From: Burkholderia cepacia | GTDB taxonomy: Bacteria > Pseudomonadota > Gammaproteobacteria > Burkholderiales > Burkholderiaceae | DNA: 64,000 nucleotides | Assembly: GCF_001718835.1 (NCBI RefSeq) | Contig: NZ_CP013443.1 | Location: 62,001-126,000, forward strand | Direction: 5' to 3' | Shown: piece after piece, positions 25,946-34,242 of the stretch | Layout of the letters: every line of letters starts with the position of its first letter | Numbering within the stretch: the first letter of the stretch is position 1 | Program-made: the position numbers and the translations under genes | Notes under the pieces: model-generated | Databases searched by the model: none | Told to the model about the DNA's origin: nothing | Seen by the model: only the letters and a program-made list of their open reading frames with translations

Positions 25946-27271
25946 ATGAATCCGGCTATGAACCAGCCGTTGCCCGTCACCGTGCTGTCCGGTTTCCTCG
26001 GCGCCGGCAAGACCACGCTGCTCAACCATGTCCTCGCGAACCGCGCGGGCCTGAAAGTCGCCGTGATCGTCAACGATCTCGCAGCGGTCAACATCGACGC
26101 CTCGCTCGTGCGTGACGCGCAGGCGCTGTCGCACGTCGAGGAACGCCTCGTCGAGATGTCGAACGGCTGCATCTGCTGCACGCTGCGCGACGACCTGCTC
26201 GTCGAGATCCGCACGCTCGCGTCCGAAGGCCGCTTCGATGCGATCATGATCGAATCGACCGGTATCGCGGAGCCGATGCCGATTGCCGAGACCTTCACGT
26301 TCGTCGACGACGACGGCACGTCGCTGTCCGCGATCGCGCGGCTCGACACGCTCGTCACCGTGGTCGACGCGTACAACTTCCTCCGCGACTACGGCTCGGA
26401 CGATGCGCTCGCAACCCGCGGCATCGCCGCCTCGGAGGAGGACGACCGCACGCTCGTCGAGCTGCTGATCGAGCAGATCGAATTCTGCGACGTGCTGGTG
26501 ATCAACAAGGCCGACCTCGTCGGCGCCGACGAGCTCGCCCGCCTGCAGCACATCCTCGCGCGACTCAACCCGCGCGCGCACCAGGTCGTGTCGACGTTCG
26601 GCAACGTGCCGCTCGACGAAGTGCTGAACACGGGCCGCTTCGATTTCGACGAGGCCGCGAACGCGCCGGGCTGGCTCGCCTCGCTCGATCACGATCATGA
26701 TGAGCACGTCGAAGACCATGACCATGACCACGACCCTGCGCATCCGCACGTGCACGGCGAAGCCGACGAATTCGGCATCGGCAATTTTGTTTACCGCGCG
26801 CGCCGGCCGTTTCATCCGGCGCGGCTCTGGGCGCTGCTGCACCAGGAGTGGCCGGGCGTGCTGCGCAGCAAGGGCTTCTTCTGGCTCGCGACGCGCAACG
26901 ACATCGCGGGCTCGCTGTCGCAGGCGGGCGGCGTCTGCCGGCATGGCCCGGCAGGTCTGTGGTGGGCCGCGCAGGATCGCGCGGAATGGCCGGACGACGA
27001 CGAACTGCTCGCGGAAATCCGCGCCGAATGGCACGGCGATCTCGACGATCGCGCGGTGGGCGATCGCCGGCAGGAACTCGTGCTGATCGGCATCGCGCTC
27101 GACGCGGATGCATGGCGCGAGAAACTCGATGCGTGCCTGCTGACCGATGCGGAATTCGCGCTCGGCGCCGCAGGGTGGACGGAGCTGTTCGACGATCCGT
27201 TCCCGGTGTGGGATATCGATTCGCACGACGACGACGATCACGGCGACACGCAGATCCTGCATCGTTCGTAA
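25946..27271 (+). CDS. COG0523/CobW-family GTPase, probable metallochaperone
   Basis: G3E-family GTPase thought to deliver metal (often zinc) to client proteins. Motifs: Walker A GFLGAGKTTLLNH near the N-terminus, the CICC metal-binding site (NGCICCTLRDDLL), Walker B IESTGIAEP and the base-recognition NKADL. The middle carries a run of alternating His and Asp residues encoded at about 26688-26760, and another DDDDH-like tail at the C-terminus, both likely metal-binding. The ATG at 25946 gives the normal N-terminus; the frame extends upstream to 25829. No Zur site was found. Expression under zinc limitation is a guess from the family. Confidence 0.88.
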   Translation: MNPAMNQPLPVTVLSGFLGAGKTTLLNHVLANRAGLKVAVIVNDLAAVNIDASLVRDAQALSHVEERLVEMSNGCICCTLRDDLLVEIRTLASEGRFDAIMIESTGIAEPMPIAETFTFVDDDGTSLSAIARLDTLVTVVDAYNFLRDYGSDDALATRGIAASEEDDRTLVELLIEQIEFCDVLVINKADLVGADELARLQHILARLNPRAHQVVSTFGNVPLDEVLNTGRFDFDEAANAPGWLASLDHDHDEHVEDHDHDHDPAHPHVHGEADEFGIGNFVYRARRPFHPARLWALLHQEWPGVLRSKGFFWLATRNDIAGSLSQAGGVCRHGPAGLWWAAQDRAEWPDDDELLAEIRAEWHGDLDDRAVGDRRQELVLIGIALDADAWREKLDACLLTDAEFALGAAGWTELFDDPFPVWDIDSHDDDDHGDTQILHRS

Positions 27272-27332
27272 CAACCGTTAAATCTTGCAAATACGTCGTG
27301 AAGTGTGGCGAAAATGCCGCGCGCGCCCAACA

Positions 27333-27358
27333 AAAAACCCGCCGAAAGGCGGGTTTTT
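27333..27358. terminator. bidirectional intrinsic terminator
   Basis: AAAAACCCGCC-GAAA-GGCGGGTTTTT is a perfect hairpin with a GAAA loop and A/T-tracts on both sides. It lies between two convergent genes (COG0523 on plus, hupB on minus) and can end both transcripts. Confidence 0.9.
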
Positions 27359-27376
27359 CCTGGAACAGGCGCTGGT

Positions 27377-27655
27377 TTAACGCTTGTTGACGGCGTCCTT
27401 GAACGCCTTGCCAGCCGTGAACTTGACCGTCTTGGCTGCCGGGATCTTGATGGTTTCGCCCGTCTTCGGGTTGCGGCCCGTACGTGCTGCGCGCTTGCCC
27501 GAACCGAAGCTGCCGAAGCCGATCAGCTGAACCGCATCACCCTTCGACACGGCCTTCTTGATGACTTCGAGCAGCGTGTCCAGCGTTTCGCCGGTTTGAG
27601 CCTTGCTGGCGCCCGTTTGGGCGGCGACGGCGTCGATCAGTTCCTGTTTGTTCAT
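27377..27655 (-). CDS. hupB: nucleoid-associated protein HU
   Basis: Small histone-like DNA-bending protein of 92 residues that compacts the nucleoid and assists DnaA-dependent origin opening. The sequence is almost canonical: MNKQELIDAVAAQTGASKAQ, then IGFGSFGSGKRAARTGRNPKTGE, the DNA-binding arm with the conserved RNPxTG, and ending FTAGKAFKDAVNKR. AAAGGA lies upstream of the ATG. It is the gene nearest to the left of mnmC and the candidate origin. Confidence 0.97.
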   Translation of the reverse strand: MNKQELIDAVAAQTGASKAQTGETLDTLLEVIKKAVSKGDAVQLIGFGSFGSGKRAARTGRNPKTGETIKIPAAKTVKFTAGKAFKDAVNKR

Positions 27656-27704
27656 TAAGGTTCCTTTATCAGGTTAGGTTGACACGAACAGCGCGAACGC
27701 GCCG

Positions 27705-27733
27705 ATTATACGTGCGCGAACCGTGCCGTCGAG
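27705..27733 (-). promoter_or_regulatory. probable hupB promoter
   Basis: On the minus strand a perfect TATAAT (plus-strand ATTATA at 27705-27710) lies 50 bases before the hupB ATG. At 17 bases upstream is CTCGAC, a weak -35. A strong -10 with this spacing is consistent with a highly expressed gene. Confidence 0.6.
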
Positions 27734-28043
27734 AGTCAGACTCCGACGACACAGCGCCGAATCCTGGCCCCGCAGGTCGGCCCCCGGCATGCCGAAGACC
27801 GCCCCGCAGAACGGCGCTTGCTATGATAGCGCAGCGCAAACCCAATAACGACAAGGGTTTCAAAGATTTTCATCGGTATTTCGCCGAATGAATCATCGAC
27901 TGCACGTTTTTTGACCAGCGCCAACCGGACAGGATACGCAGTGCGGTCCGCCCGTGCGCCGCCCCGTTGGCTTTTTCCAACGGCGCGCCGGCCCAGTCCG
28001 CGCAATCCCTTGCCAGGCTTGGCTGCCACGTTTTTTGTTTCGC
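27734..28043. promoter_or_regulatory. intergenic region upstream of mnmC
   Basis: No gene is apparent in this 310-base stretch. A TGC-TATGAT extended -10 on the plus strand at 27819-27827 could drive mnmC about 215 bases downstream. The part near 27850-27900 is comparatively A+T rich. Confidence 0.35.
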
Positions 28044-30014
28044 ATGACCGACCGACTTGTTCCCGCCACGTTCGCCATCCGCGACGACGGCACGCTCGTG
28101 TCGCCCGAGTTCGGCGACATCTATCACAACGTCGCGGGCGCGCTCGCGCAGGCGAACCACGTGTCCGTCGCGGGCAACCGGCTGCCGGCGCGCTGGCAAG
28201 GCCGCCGCACGTTCACGATCGTCGAGACGGGGTTCGGCACGGGCGCCAACTTCCTCGCGACCTGGGCTGCGTGGCGCGAGGATCCCGCACGCTGCGAGCG
28301 GCTGCATTTCGTGTCGGTCGAGAAGCATCCGTTCTCGCGCGACGACTTGCGCCGCGCCGCATCGCACATGGTTGCGCAGACAACGACATCGGCGGACGTC
28401 GACGCGCTCGCCGATGCGTGGCCGACGCTCGTGCCGGGTCTGCACCGGCTCGAATTCGACGACGGGCGGGTCGTGCTCACGCTCGTGTTCGGCGATGCGC
28501 TCGCGATGCTGCCGAAACTCGTCGCGCGCGCCGATGCGTTTTATCTGGACGGTTTCGCGCCGGCGAAAAACCCGGACATGTGGTCGGCCGACGTGTTCCG
28601 CGCACTCGGACGTCTCGCCGCCGAAGACGCGACGTTCGCGACGTATTCGAGTTCGGGCGTCGTGAAACTGGCGCTCACCGACGCGGGTTTCACGTATCGC
28701 AAGGTCGACGGGTTTGCCGGCAAGTTCGTGATGCTCGCCGGCGAATACGCGCCGCGCTGGCAGATGCGCCGCCACGAGCCGCCGCGTGCGCTGCCGGTCG
28801 ACACGCGCCGCGCGATCGTCATCGGTGCGGGCCTGGCGGGCTGCGCGGTCGTCGAACGCCTCGCCGCGCGCGGCTGGGAGGTCACGCTGATCGAGCGGCA
28901 CGACCGGATCGCGAGCGAGGCGTCGGGCAATCCGGCCGGCGTATTCCATCCGCTGATGACCCGCGACGACAACGTCGCAAGCCGGCTCACGCGCGGCGGC
29001 TTCCTGCACGCGATCGCACGCTGGCGCGCGCTCGAACGCGCGGGCCATGCATTCGCGCGCAGCACGCGCGGCATGATTCATCTTGCCGAATCGGCCGATG
29101 ACTTCGCGCGGATGCGCGCGGCCTTCGACGCGCTCGGCGTGCCGCCGGACTATGCGCGGCTGCTGAACGTCGACGAAGCGCGCGCGCGCCTGTCGCTGCC
29201 GGTCGCGCACGGCGGCCTGCTGTTTCCGCACGGCGGCGCGGTGCGGCCGGCCGAGTTGTCCACCGCGCAGTGCGCGGCGGCCGGTGAGCGCGTGCGGATC
29301 CTGACACGCACCGAAGTCGCGCGGCTCGAACGGCACGGCGCCGACTGGCGCGCGCTCGACGCCGCCGGCCGGACGCTCGCGCAAGCGCCGGCCGTCGTGC
29401 TCGCGAATGCCGGCGACGCCGCGCGCCTCGCCGGGCTGCAGCATGTCGCGCTGCAACCGGTGCGCGGCCAGCTCACGTTGCTGCCCCCCGGCAGCACGGC
29501 ACCGCTGCCGTGCCCGGCGATCGGCGACGGTTACGCGGTACCGCTCGACGACGGCACGCTGCTGATCGGCGCAACGTTCGAGCCCGACGACGTCGATCCC
29601 GCGATGCGCGCGGCCGGTCACGCCGAAAACCTCGAGCGGGTCCGGCGCCTGCTCCCGGGCCTGATCGGCGACGCGCCCGGCGTCGGCGCACTGCGCGGCC
29701 GCGTGGCGTTCCGCTGGGTCGTCGGCGATCGTCTGCCGCTCATCGGCCCGCTCGCGGACGAAGCGCACGCGCTCACCCACGCGAAGGCGCTGAGCGGTGC
29801 GCAGGCGCGCGACCTGCCGCGCATGCCCGGACTCTACGGCGCATTCGGCTTCGGTTCGCGCGGCCTCGTATGGGCGGCACTCGGCGCCGAACTGATCGCA
29901 TCGCAACTCGAAGGCGAGCCGTGGCCGCTCGAACGCGAACTCGCCGATGCCGTCGACCCCGCACGCTTCCTGATCCGCGCGCTGCGCGCCCGACAGGTGG
30001 GCGCGACCAACTGA
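28044..30014 (+). CDS. mnmC: bifunctional tRNA modification enzyme MnmC
   Basis: Completes 5-methylaminomethyl-2-thiouridine at the wobble position of tRNAs: its C-terminal FAD oxidoreductase removes the carboxymethyl group left by MnmEG, and its N-terminal SAM methyltransferase then adds a methyl group. The methyltransferase motif ETGFGTGANF is at residues 61-70, with DGFAPAKNPDMW later. The FAD-binding motif (VIGAGLAGCAVVERLAARGW) starts near residue 256, and GNPAGVFHPL is also typical. The ATG at 28044 gives 656 residues; the frame is open from 27954. MnmG, which acts earlier in the same pathway, is at 58279. Confidence 0.95.
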   Translation: MTDRLVPATFAIRDDGTLVSPEFGDIYHNVAGALAQANHVSVAGNRLPARWQGRRTFTIVETGFGTGANFLATWAAWREDPARCERLHFVSVEKHPFSRDDLRRAASHMVAQTTTSADVDALADAWPTLVPGLHRLEFDDGRVVLTLVFGDALAMLPKLVARADAFYLDGFAPAKNPDMWSADVFRALGRLAAEDATFATYSSSGVVKLALTDAGFTYRKVDGFAGKFVMLAGEYAPRWQMRRHEPPRALPVDTRRAIVIGAGLAGCAVVERLAARGWEVTLIERHDRIASEASGNPAGVFHPLMTRDDNVASRLTRGGFLHAIARWRALERAGHAFARSTRGMIHLAESADDFARMRAAFDALGVPPDYARLLNVDEARARLSLPVAHGGLLFPHGGAVRPAELSTAQCAAAGERVRILTRTEVARLERHGADWRALDAAGRTLAQAPAVVLANAGDAARLAGLQHVALQPVRGQLTLLPPGSTAPLPCPAIGDGYAVPLDDGTLLIGATFEPDDVDPAMRAAGHAENLERVRRLLPGLIGDAPGVGALRGRVAFRWVVGDRLPLIGPLADEAHALTHAKALSGAQARDLPRMPGLYGAFGFGSRGLVWAALGAELIASQLEGEPWPLERELADAVDPARFLIRALRARQVGATN

Positions 30015-30694
30015 CGCGCCGCGCATCCGCATCCACATCACAGTGATCGCAGTTCGTCGCGCGATGTTATCCACGTTCACCTGTGGATAACCGCGCGGAA
30101 TCCGCGCGCACTTCGTGTGCAATCACAGTGGACGTAAACTGGGCAACTCGGCACAGCTGGGAGACGGCCCGAAAGTTGCTCAATCGAAACTTCTGTGCAC
30201 GAACAGCCTGTGCAACGGGTTATGGACTCTCCAACACCTTGATCCGTCGACGTAAACCGAAGTTATCCACAGAACTGTGCGCGCCTTGTTAACTTCTACT
30301 ACGTATATATACAAGTAAACCTTTGAACCCAAAGGCAAGCCCGCCCGCTGGACGGCCTGTCTGCCAGGCAATCGGTTCCAGACCGAAAAAGCTGTGGCAC
30401 AATCGGTTTCCTTCGCGTTCATCCGGCCAGGCGCCGGACATGCTTCAATGGAACGGTCGGCACGATTTCGAATCTGAATCTTCGAGACTGCGCAGTCCGT
30501 TCACACACCAGGCCGACAATCCAGATCGGCATACCTGAACGACATCGCCGCCGAATGGCGGAACAGGCGGATCCCATGTCCCGCCGTCGTCGACACAACA
30601 ATCACATTCGGGGCGATACCCGGCCGGCGCGCATCCATTTCTGACGCTTGACCCTGTGTCGCTGGCGGTCGCTTCCAAAGGAGAAGTCACCACG
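30015..30694. other. oriC: candidate replication origin: DnaA boxes and A+T-rich unwinding element
   Basis: Long gene-free gap. DnaA boxes (TTATNCACA): a one-mismatch box at 30067-30075, a perfect box on the minus strand at 30082-30090 and a perfect box on the plus strand at 30263-30271. The first two form a head-to-head pair with 9-base perfect arms (GTTATCCAC and GTGGATAAC). An A+T-rich segment at 30286-30327 (31 of 42 bases A or T) includes TACGTATATATACAAG and starts 15 bases after the third box, as expected for a DNA unwinding element. The direct repeat GACGTAAAC occurs at 30131 and 30249. Origin function is inference from this layout. Confidence 0.65.
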
Positions 30695-31909
30695 ATGAAG
30701 TCGGCGTTTTCATTCCTGCCCAACTGGCCGCTCACGCCGGATGCCGTGTTCTGGGCCGGGCTCGCGCTGTTCGCGGCCGGCCTGTGTGGCGAACTGTGCT
30801 ATCGCGCATGGCGGCTGCCGCGCATCACCGGTTATGCGGTGATCGGTCTCATCGCCGGATCGTTCGGATTCGGCGTGATCGATGCCAGCACCGACGAAAC
30901 CTCGCGGCTGCTGATCGACGTCGCGCTCGGCCTGCTGCTGTTCGAGCTCGGCAGCCGTCTCGACCTGCGCTGGATCCGGCGCAATCCGTGGCTCGTCGCG
31001 TCGAGCCTCGCCGAAGCCACGCTGACGTTCGTGCTGGTGCTGTTCGTGATGCTGGCGCTCGGTGTGTCGGGGATGGTCGCGCTCGTGCTGTCGGCGATCG
31101 CGATCGCGACGTCGCCATCGATGGTGATCCAGCTGAAGACCGAACTGCGCGCGGAGGGGCAGGTGTCGCAACGCCTCATCACGCTCACCGCGCTCAACAG
31201 CGTCTATGCGATCGTGCTGACCAAGCTCGTGACGAGCTGGCTCCACCAGGAAGCGTACGGCAACGTTTTCGCGACGATCCTGCAGCCGCTCTACCTGCTC
31301 GCCGGGTCGTTCATCGTCGCGTATCTCGTCGCGCGTTCGTGCAATTTCCTGTTCCGTCACATGACGTCGACGATGCGCGACGAGCATTCGTTCGTCGCGC
31401 TGTTCGGGCTCGTGATGCTCGCGATCGCGGTGGCCCAGGCACTGAAGCTGTCGACGCTGCTCACGCTGCTGCTCGCCGGCATCATCGTGAAGAACCTCGA
31501 GGCGCGTCCGCAGCTGTGGCCCGAGCATTTCGGCACGGCCGGCTGGCTGCTGACGGTGATCCTGTTCGTGCTCACGCTCACGTCGTTCACGTGGGGCGAC
31601 ATCGCGCTCGGCGGGTTGCTCGCGATCGTGCTGATCGTTACGCGGCTCGTCGCGAAGCTGGCCGGTGTCGTCGCGTTCGCGAAGCCGAGCGGCATCGGGA
31701 TGAAGCAGGGCATCGCGCTCGGCATCGCGCTCACGCCGATGTCCGCGCTGTCGTACCTGCTCGTCGACGACACCTACCAGCTCTATCCGAATTTCGACCC
31801 GCACCTGCGCGCGATCGTGATGTGCACGATCGTGATCCTGCAGCTCGTCAGCCCGTTCATCGTCTACCGCTGCCTGTCGGCGGTCGGTGAGCGCAGCGAC
31901 AGCAACTGA
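30695..31909 (+). CDS. cation:proton antiporter, KefB/CPA2-type membrane domain
   Basis: Inner-membrane antiporter-like protein of 404 residues with about 12 hydrophobic segments. The CPA2 pattern is visible in YAVIGLIAGSFGFGVIDAS, LLIDVALGLLLFELGSRLDL, and ALVLSAIAIATSPSMVIQLK. It has no C-terminal TrkA-N or TrkA-C regulatory domain, which KefB and KefC possess, so it may be constitutive or differently regulated. AAAGGAG precedes the ATG at 30695. It is followed 14 bases later by ybdK, so the two are probably cotranscribed. Confidence 0.85.
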   Translation: MKSAFSFLPNWPLTPDAVFWAGLALFAAGLCGELCYRAWRLPRITGYAVIGLIAGSFGFGVIDASTDETSRLLIDVALGLLLFELGSRLDLRWIRRNPWLVASSLAEATLTFVLVLFVMLALGVSGMVALVLSAIAIATSPSMVIQLKTELRAEGQVSQRLITLTALNSVYAIVLTKLVTSWLHQEAYGNVFATILQPLYLLAGSFIVAYLVARSCNFLFRHMTSTMRDEHSFVALFGLVMLAIAVAQALKLSTLLTLLLAGIIVKNLEARPQLWPEHFGTAGWLLTVILFVLTLTSFTWGDIALGGLLAIVLIVTRLVAKLAGVVAFAKPSGIGMKQGIALGIALTPMSALSYLLVDDTYQLYPNFDPHLRAIVMCTIVILQLVSPFIVYRCLSAVGERSDSN

Positions 31910-31923
31910 TTCCGGAACCTGCC

Positions 31924-33039
31924 ATGGCACTCGAAACCTTCGTCAATTCCGAGCCGTTCACGTTCGGCGTCGAACTGGAGATCCAGGTCGTCAACACGCA
32001 CAACTACGACCTGACCAAAGCGGCATCCGACCTCATGCGCCTGATCCAGGGCGAGACCTTTCCGGGCAACATCACGCCGGAAATCACCGAGAGCATGATC
32101 GAGCTGTCGACCGGCATCTGCCATTCGCACGAGCAGGCGGTGAGCGAGCTGCACGCGATCCGCGACGTGCTCGTGAAGGCGGCCGACCAGCTCAACGTCG
32201 GGCTGGCCGGCGGCGGCACGCATGCGTTCCAGCAATGGAGCGACCGGCAGATCTACGATGCGCCGCGCTTCCAGTACATCTCCGAACTGTACGGTTATCT
32301 GGCCAAACAGTTCACCGTGTTCGGCCAGCACGTGCATATCGGCTGCCCCGATCCCGACAGTGCGCTGTTCCTGCTGCACTCGATGTCGCGCTTCATTCCG
32401 CACTTCATCGCGCTGTCCGCGTCGTCGCCGTTCGTACAGAACGTCGACACCGGCTTCCATTCGGCACGCCTGAATTCGGTGTTCGCGTTCCCGCTGTCGG
32501 GCCGCGCGCCGTTCGTGCTGACCTGGGACGGCTTCGAGGAGTACTTCACGAAGATGGTGAACACGGGCGTCGTCAATTCGATGAAGGACTTCTACTGGGA
32601 CATCCGCCCGAAGCCCGGCTACGGGACGATCGAGGTGCGCGTGATGGACACGCCGCTGTCGGTCGACCGCGCGGCGGCGATCGCCTGCTACATCCAGACG
32701 CTCGCACGCTACCTGCTGACCGACCGGCCGCTGAAGCTGTCGGAGGACGACTACCTCGTCTACACGTTCAACCGTTTCGAGGCGTGCCGCTTCGGGCTCG
32801 AGGGCACCTGCGTGAATCCTCAGACGGGTGAGCGCCGGACCATCGCCGAAGACATCCTCGACACGCTCGACCGGATCGCGCCGCATGCGGCCGCGCTCGG
32901 TTCGCGCGCGGCGCTCGACGAGATCGGTGCGCTGGCCCAGGCGCGCGTGAACGACGCATCGTGGTTGAGAACCGTTTTCAAACAGGAAAAATCGCTCAAC
33001 GAGACGGTCCGCCAGCAGTGCTTACGTTGGCGCGAGTGA
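31924..33039 (+). CDS. ybdK: YbdK-family carboxylate-amine ligase (glutamate-cysteine ligase type 2)
   Basis: Cytosolic ATP-dependent ligase of the glutamate-cysteine ligase 2 family, 371 residues; E. coli YbdK has weak gamma-glutamylcysteine synthetase activity. Family features: PFTFGVELEIQVVNTHNYDL at the N-terminus, GGGTHAFQQW, FGQHVHIGCPDPDSAL, and WDIRPKPGYGTIEVRVMDTP. The link to a Kef-like antiporter upstream is notable because classical Kef systems respond to glutathione conjugates; a thiol-related function for the pair is inference. Confidence 0.93.
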   Translation: MALETFVNSEPFTFGVELEIQVVNTHNYDLTKAASDLMRLIQGETFPGNITPEITESMIELSTGICHSHEQAVSELHAIRDVLVKAADQLNVGLAGGGTHAFQQWSDRQIYDAPRFQYISELYGYLAKQFTVFGQHVHIGCPDPDSALFLLHSMSRFIPHFIALSASSPFVQNVDTGFHSARLNSVFAFPLSGRAPFVLTWDGFEEYFTKMVNTGVVNSMKDFYWDIRPKPGYGTIEVRVMDTPLSVDRAAAIACYIQTLARYLLTDRPLKLSEDDYLVYTFNRFEACRFGLEGTCVNPQTGERRTIAEDILDTLDRIAPHAAALGSRAALDEIGALAQARVNDASWLRTVFKQEKSLNETVRQQCLRWRE

Positions 33040-33569
33040 AAAAATGTTTTGCAGATTACGGGGTCGACCGCAAAGCAATTCGCTGAGCGAAGGTTGAAGG
33101 AGCGCTGAGGGGCGGTTGACGCAGGTCAATGGCGAAATCGTTTGCAGGTTTCCTCCAAATCTGTGGATAACCCGATATTCCGCTGCAAAGTCAACGGACT
33201 GCCGAACGGATAACCCGGTGGACGGCAAGCTGGTGGCGGCTTGCCGGGCGGCGGGGGAAAATGCTTGCCGGTCCGGCCACGCGGATTGGAGAATATCCGC
33301 GCACAAGGTTTTTCGGTCTTATTCAGCCGTTATCCACAGAATGAAGGGGATAACTTAGCTGTGCGATTTTCCGCTCTCGCTTAGAATGTCGGCTTTGCGG
33401 ACACCGGAACGATGCGTGTCTTACCGGTCGCCGCGAACGCGACCGCCGCGTGTGCCCTCGCGACGGCCGTGTCGGGTGCGTGCGGTTTCGCGCACCTCTT
33501 CTGGGACAGAGATTCGATCTCCACACTACGGCTGCCCGGGATGACGGGTGGCGGCAAAGCGAAAAGACT
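33040..33569. other. gene-free gap with two perfect DnaA boxes
   Basis: No gene is supported here. Perfect DnaA boxes are TGTGGATAA at 33162-33170 (minus orientation) and TTATCCACA at 33330-33338 (plus orientation), 159 bases apart and in the same relative orientation as in the gap at 30 kb. It may be a second part of the origin or a DnaA-regulated promoter of the downstream MarR gene. A moderately A+T-rich stretch lies at 33036-33060. Confidence 0.55.
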
Positions 33570-34214
33570 ATGAGCGAAGGCGTTTACGGGAATCAGGCTT
33601 CGGGACGTGTGACCCACAGCCTGCTGCGGTTGAGTACGGCCATGCGAAGCCAGGCATGGGATTGGGCGGAAGGCGCTGGCCTCACGCCGACGCAGGGCGA
33701 GATTCTCGTGCTGCTGCTGCAACGCAAGGGCCCGATGCGGCTCGGCGAGATCGCGCGCGAGACGCAGCTGACCGCGGCGACCACGAGCGATGCGGTCAGC
33801 ACGCTCGAGACGAAGGGGCTCGTCGAGAAGCGCCGCGCGCTGGACGACGGCCGCGCACTGGCCGTGCGCCTGTCGGCCCGTGGCCGTACGGCCGCGAAGA
33901 AGGCGCTGCAATGGCCTGAATTCCTGACGAAAGCCGTCGGCAAGCTCGGCGCGGACGAGCAGGGCGCACTGTATCGCGCGCTGCTGAAGACGCTGCGCGA
34001 ACTCCAGGTGGCCGGTGCGACGCCGCCGCAGCGCATGTGCTTGACGTGCGCCCACTTCCAGCCGTCGAAGGCGTCGAAGAAGGCGGCCGCCGCGCACTAC
34101 TGCGCGGCGCTCGACCTGACGCTCGCCGACAGCGATCTGCGTCTCGACTGCTCGGTGCAGGAAGAAGCCGACGCGGCGACGCAGAAGAAGACCTGGAAGA
34201 TTTTCGCCGGCTGA
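33570..34214 (+). CDS. MarR-family regulator with C-terminal cysteine cluster
   Basis: Winged-helix regulator of 214 residues. The MarR core is clear: GLTPTQGEILVLLLQRKGPM, LGEIARETQLTAATTSDAVS, and LVEKRRALDDGRALAVRLSA. After the dimerisation helices there is an extra segment with Cys at about 157, 160, 178 and 194 (CLTC, then YC and DC; spacing C-x2-C-x17-C-x15-C), which could bind zinc or an iron-sulfur cluster. The ATG at 33570 gives the normal start; the frame is open from 33450. The next gene begins 28 bases downstream. Confidence 0.85.
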   Translation: MSEGVYGNQASGRVTHSLLRLSTAMRSQAWDWAEGAGLTPTQGEILVLLLQRKGPMRLGEIARETQLTAATTSDAVSTLETKGLVEKRRALDDGRALAVRLSARGRTAAKKALQWPEFLTKAVGKLGADEQGALYRALLKTLRELQVAGATPPQRMCLTCAHFQPSKASKKAAAAHYCAALDLTLADSDLRLDCSVQEEADAATQKKTWKIFAG

Positions 34215-34242
34215 CGTCCGTCGATCGACCGGGAGGCCGATG

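Noticed and set aside
30180..30422. 80-codon open frame on the minus strand inside the candidate origin
   Set aside because: No ribosome-binding site or family match, and it runs through DnaA boxes and the A+T-rich element.
33022..33306. 94-codon minus-strand open frame in the second DnaA-box gap
   Set aside because: No support from ribosome-binding site, composition or recognisable sequence.
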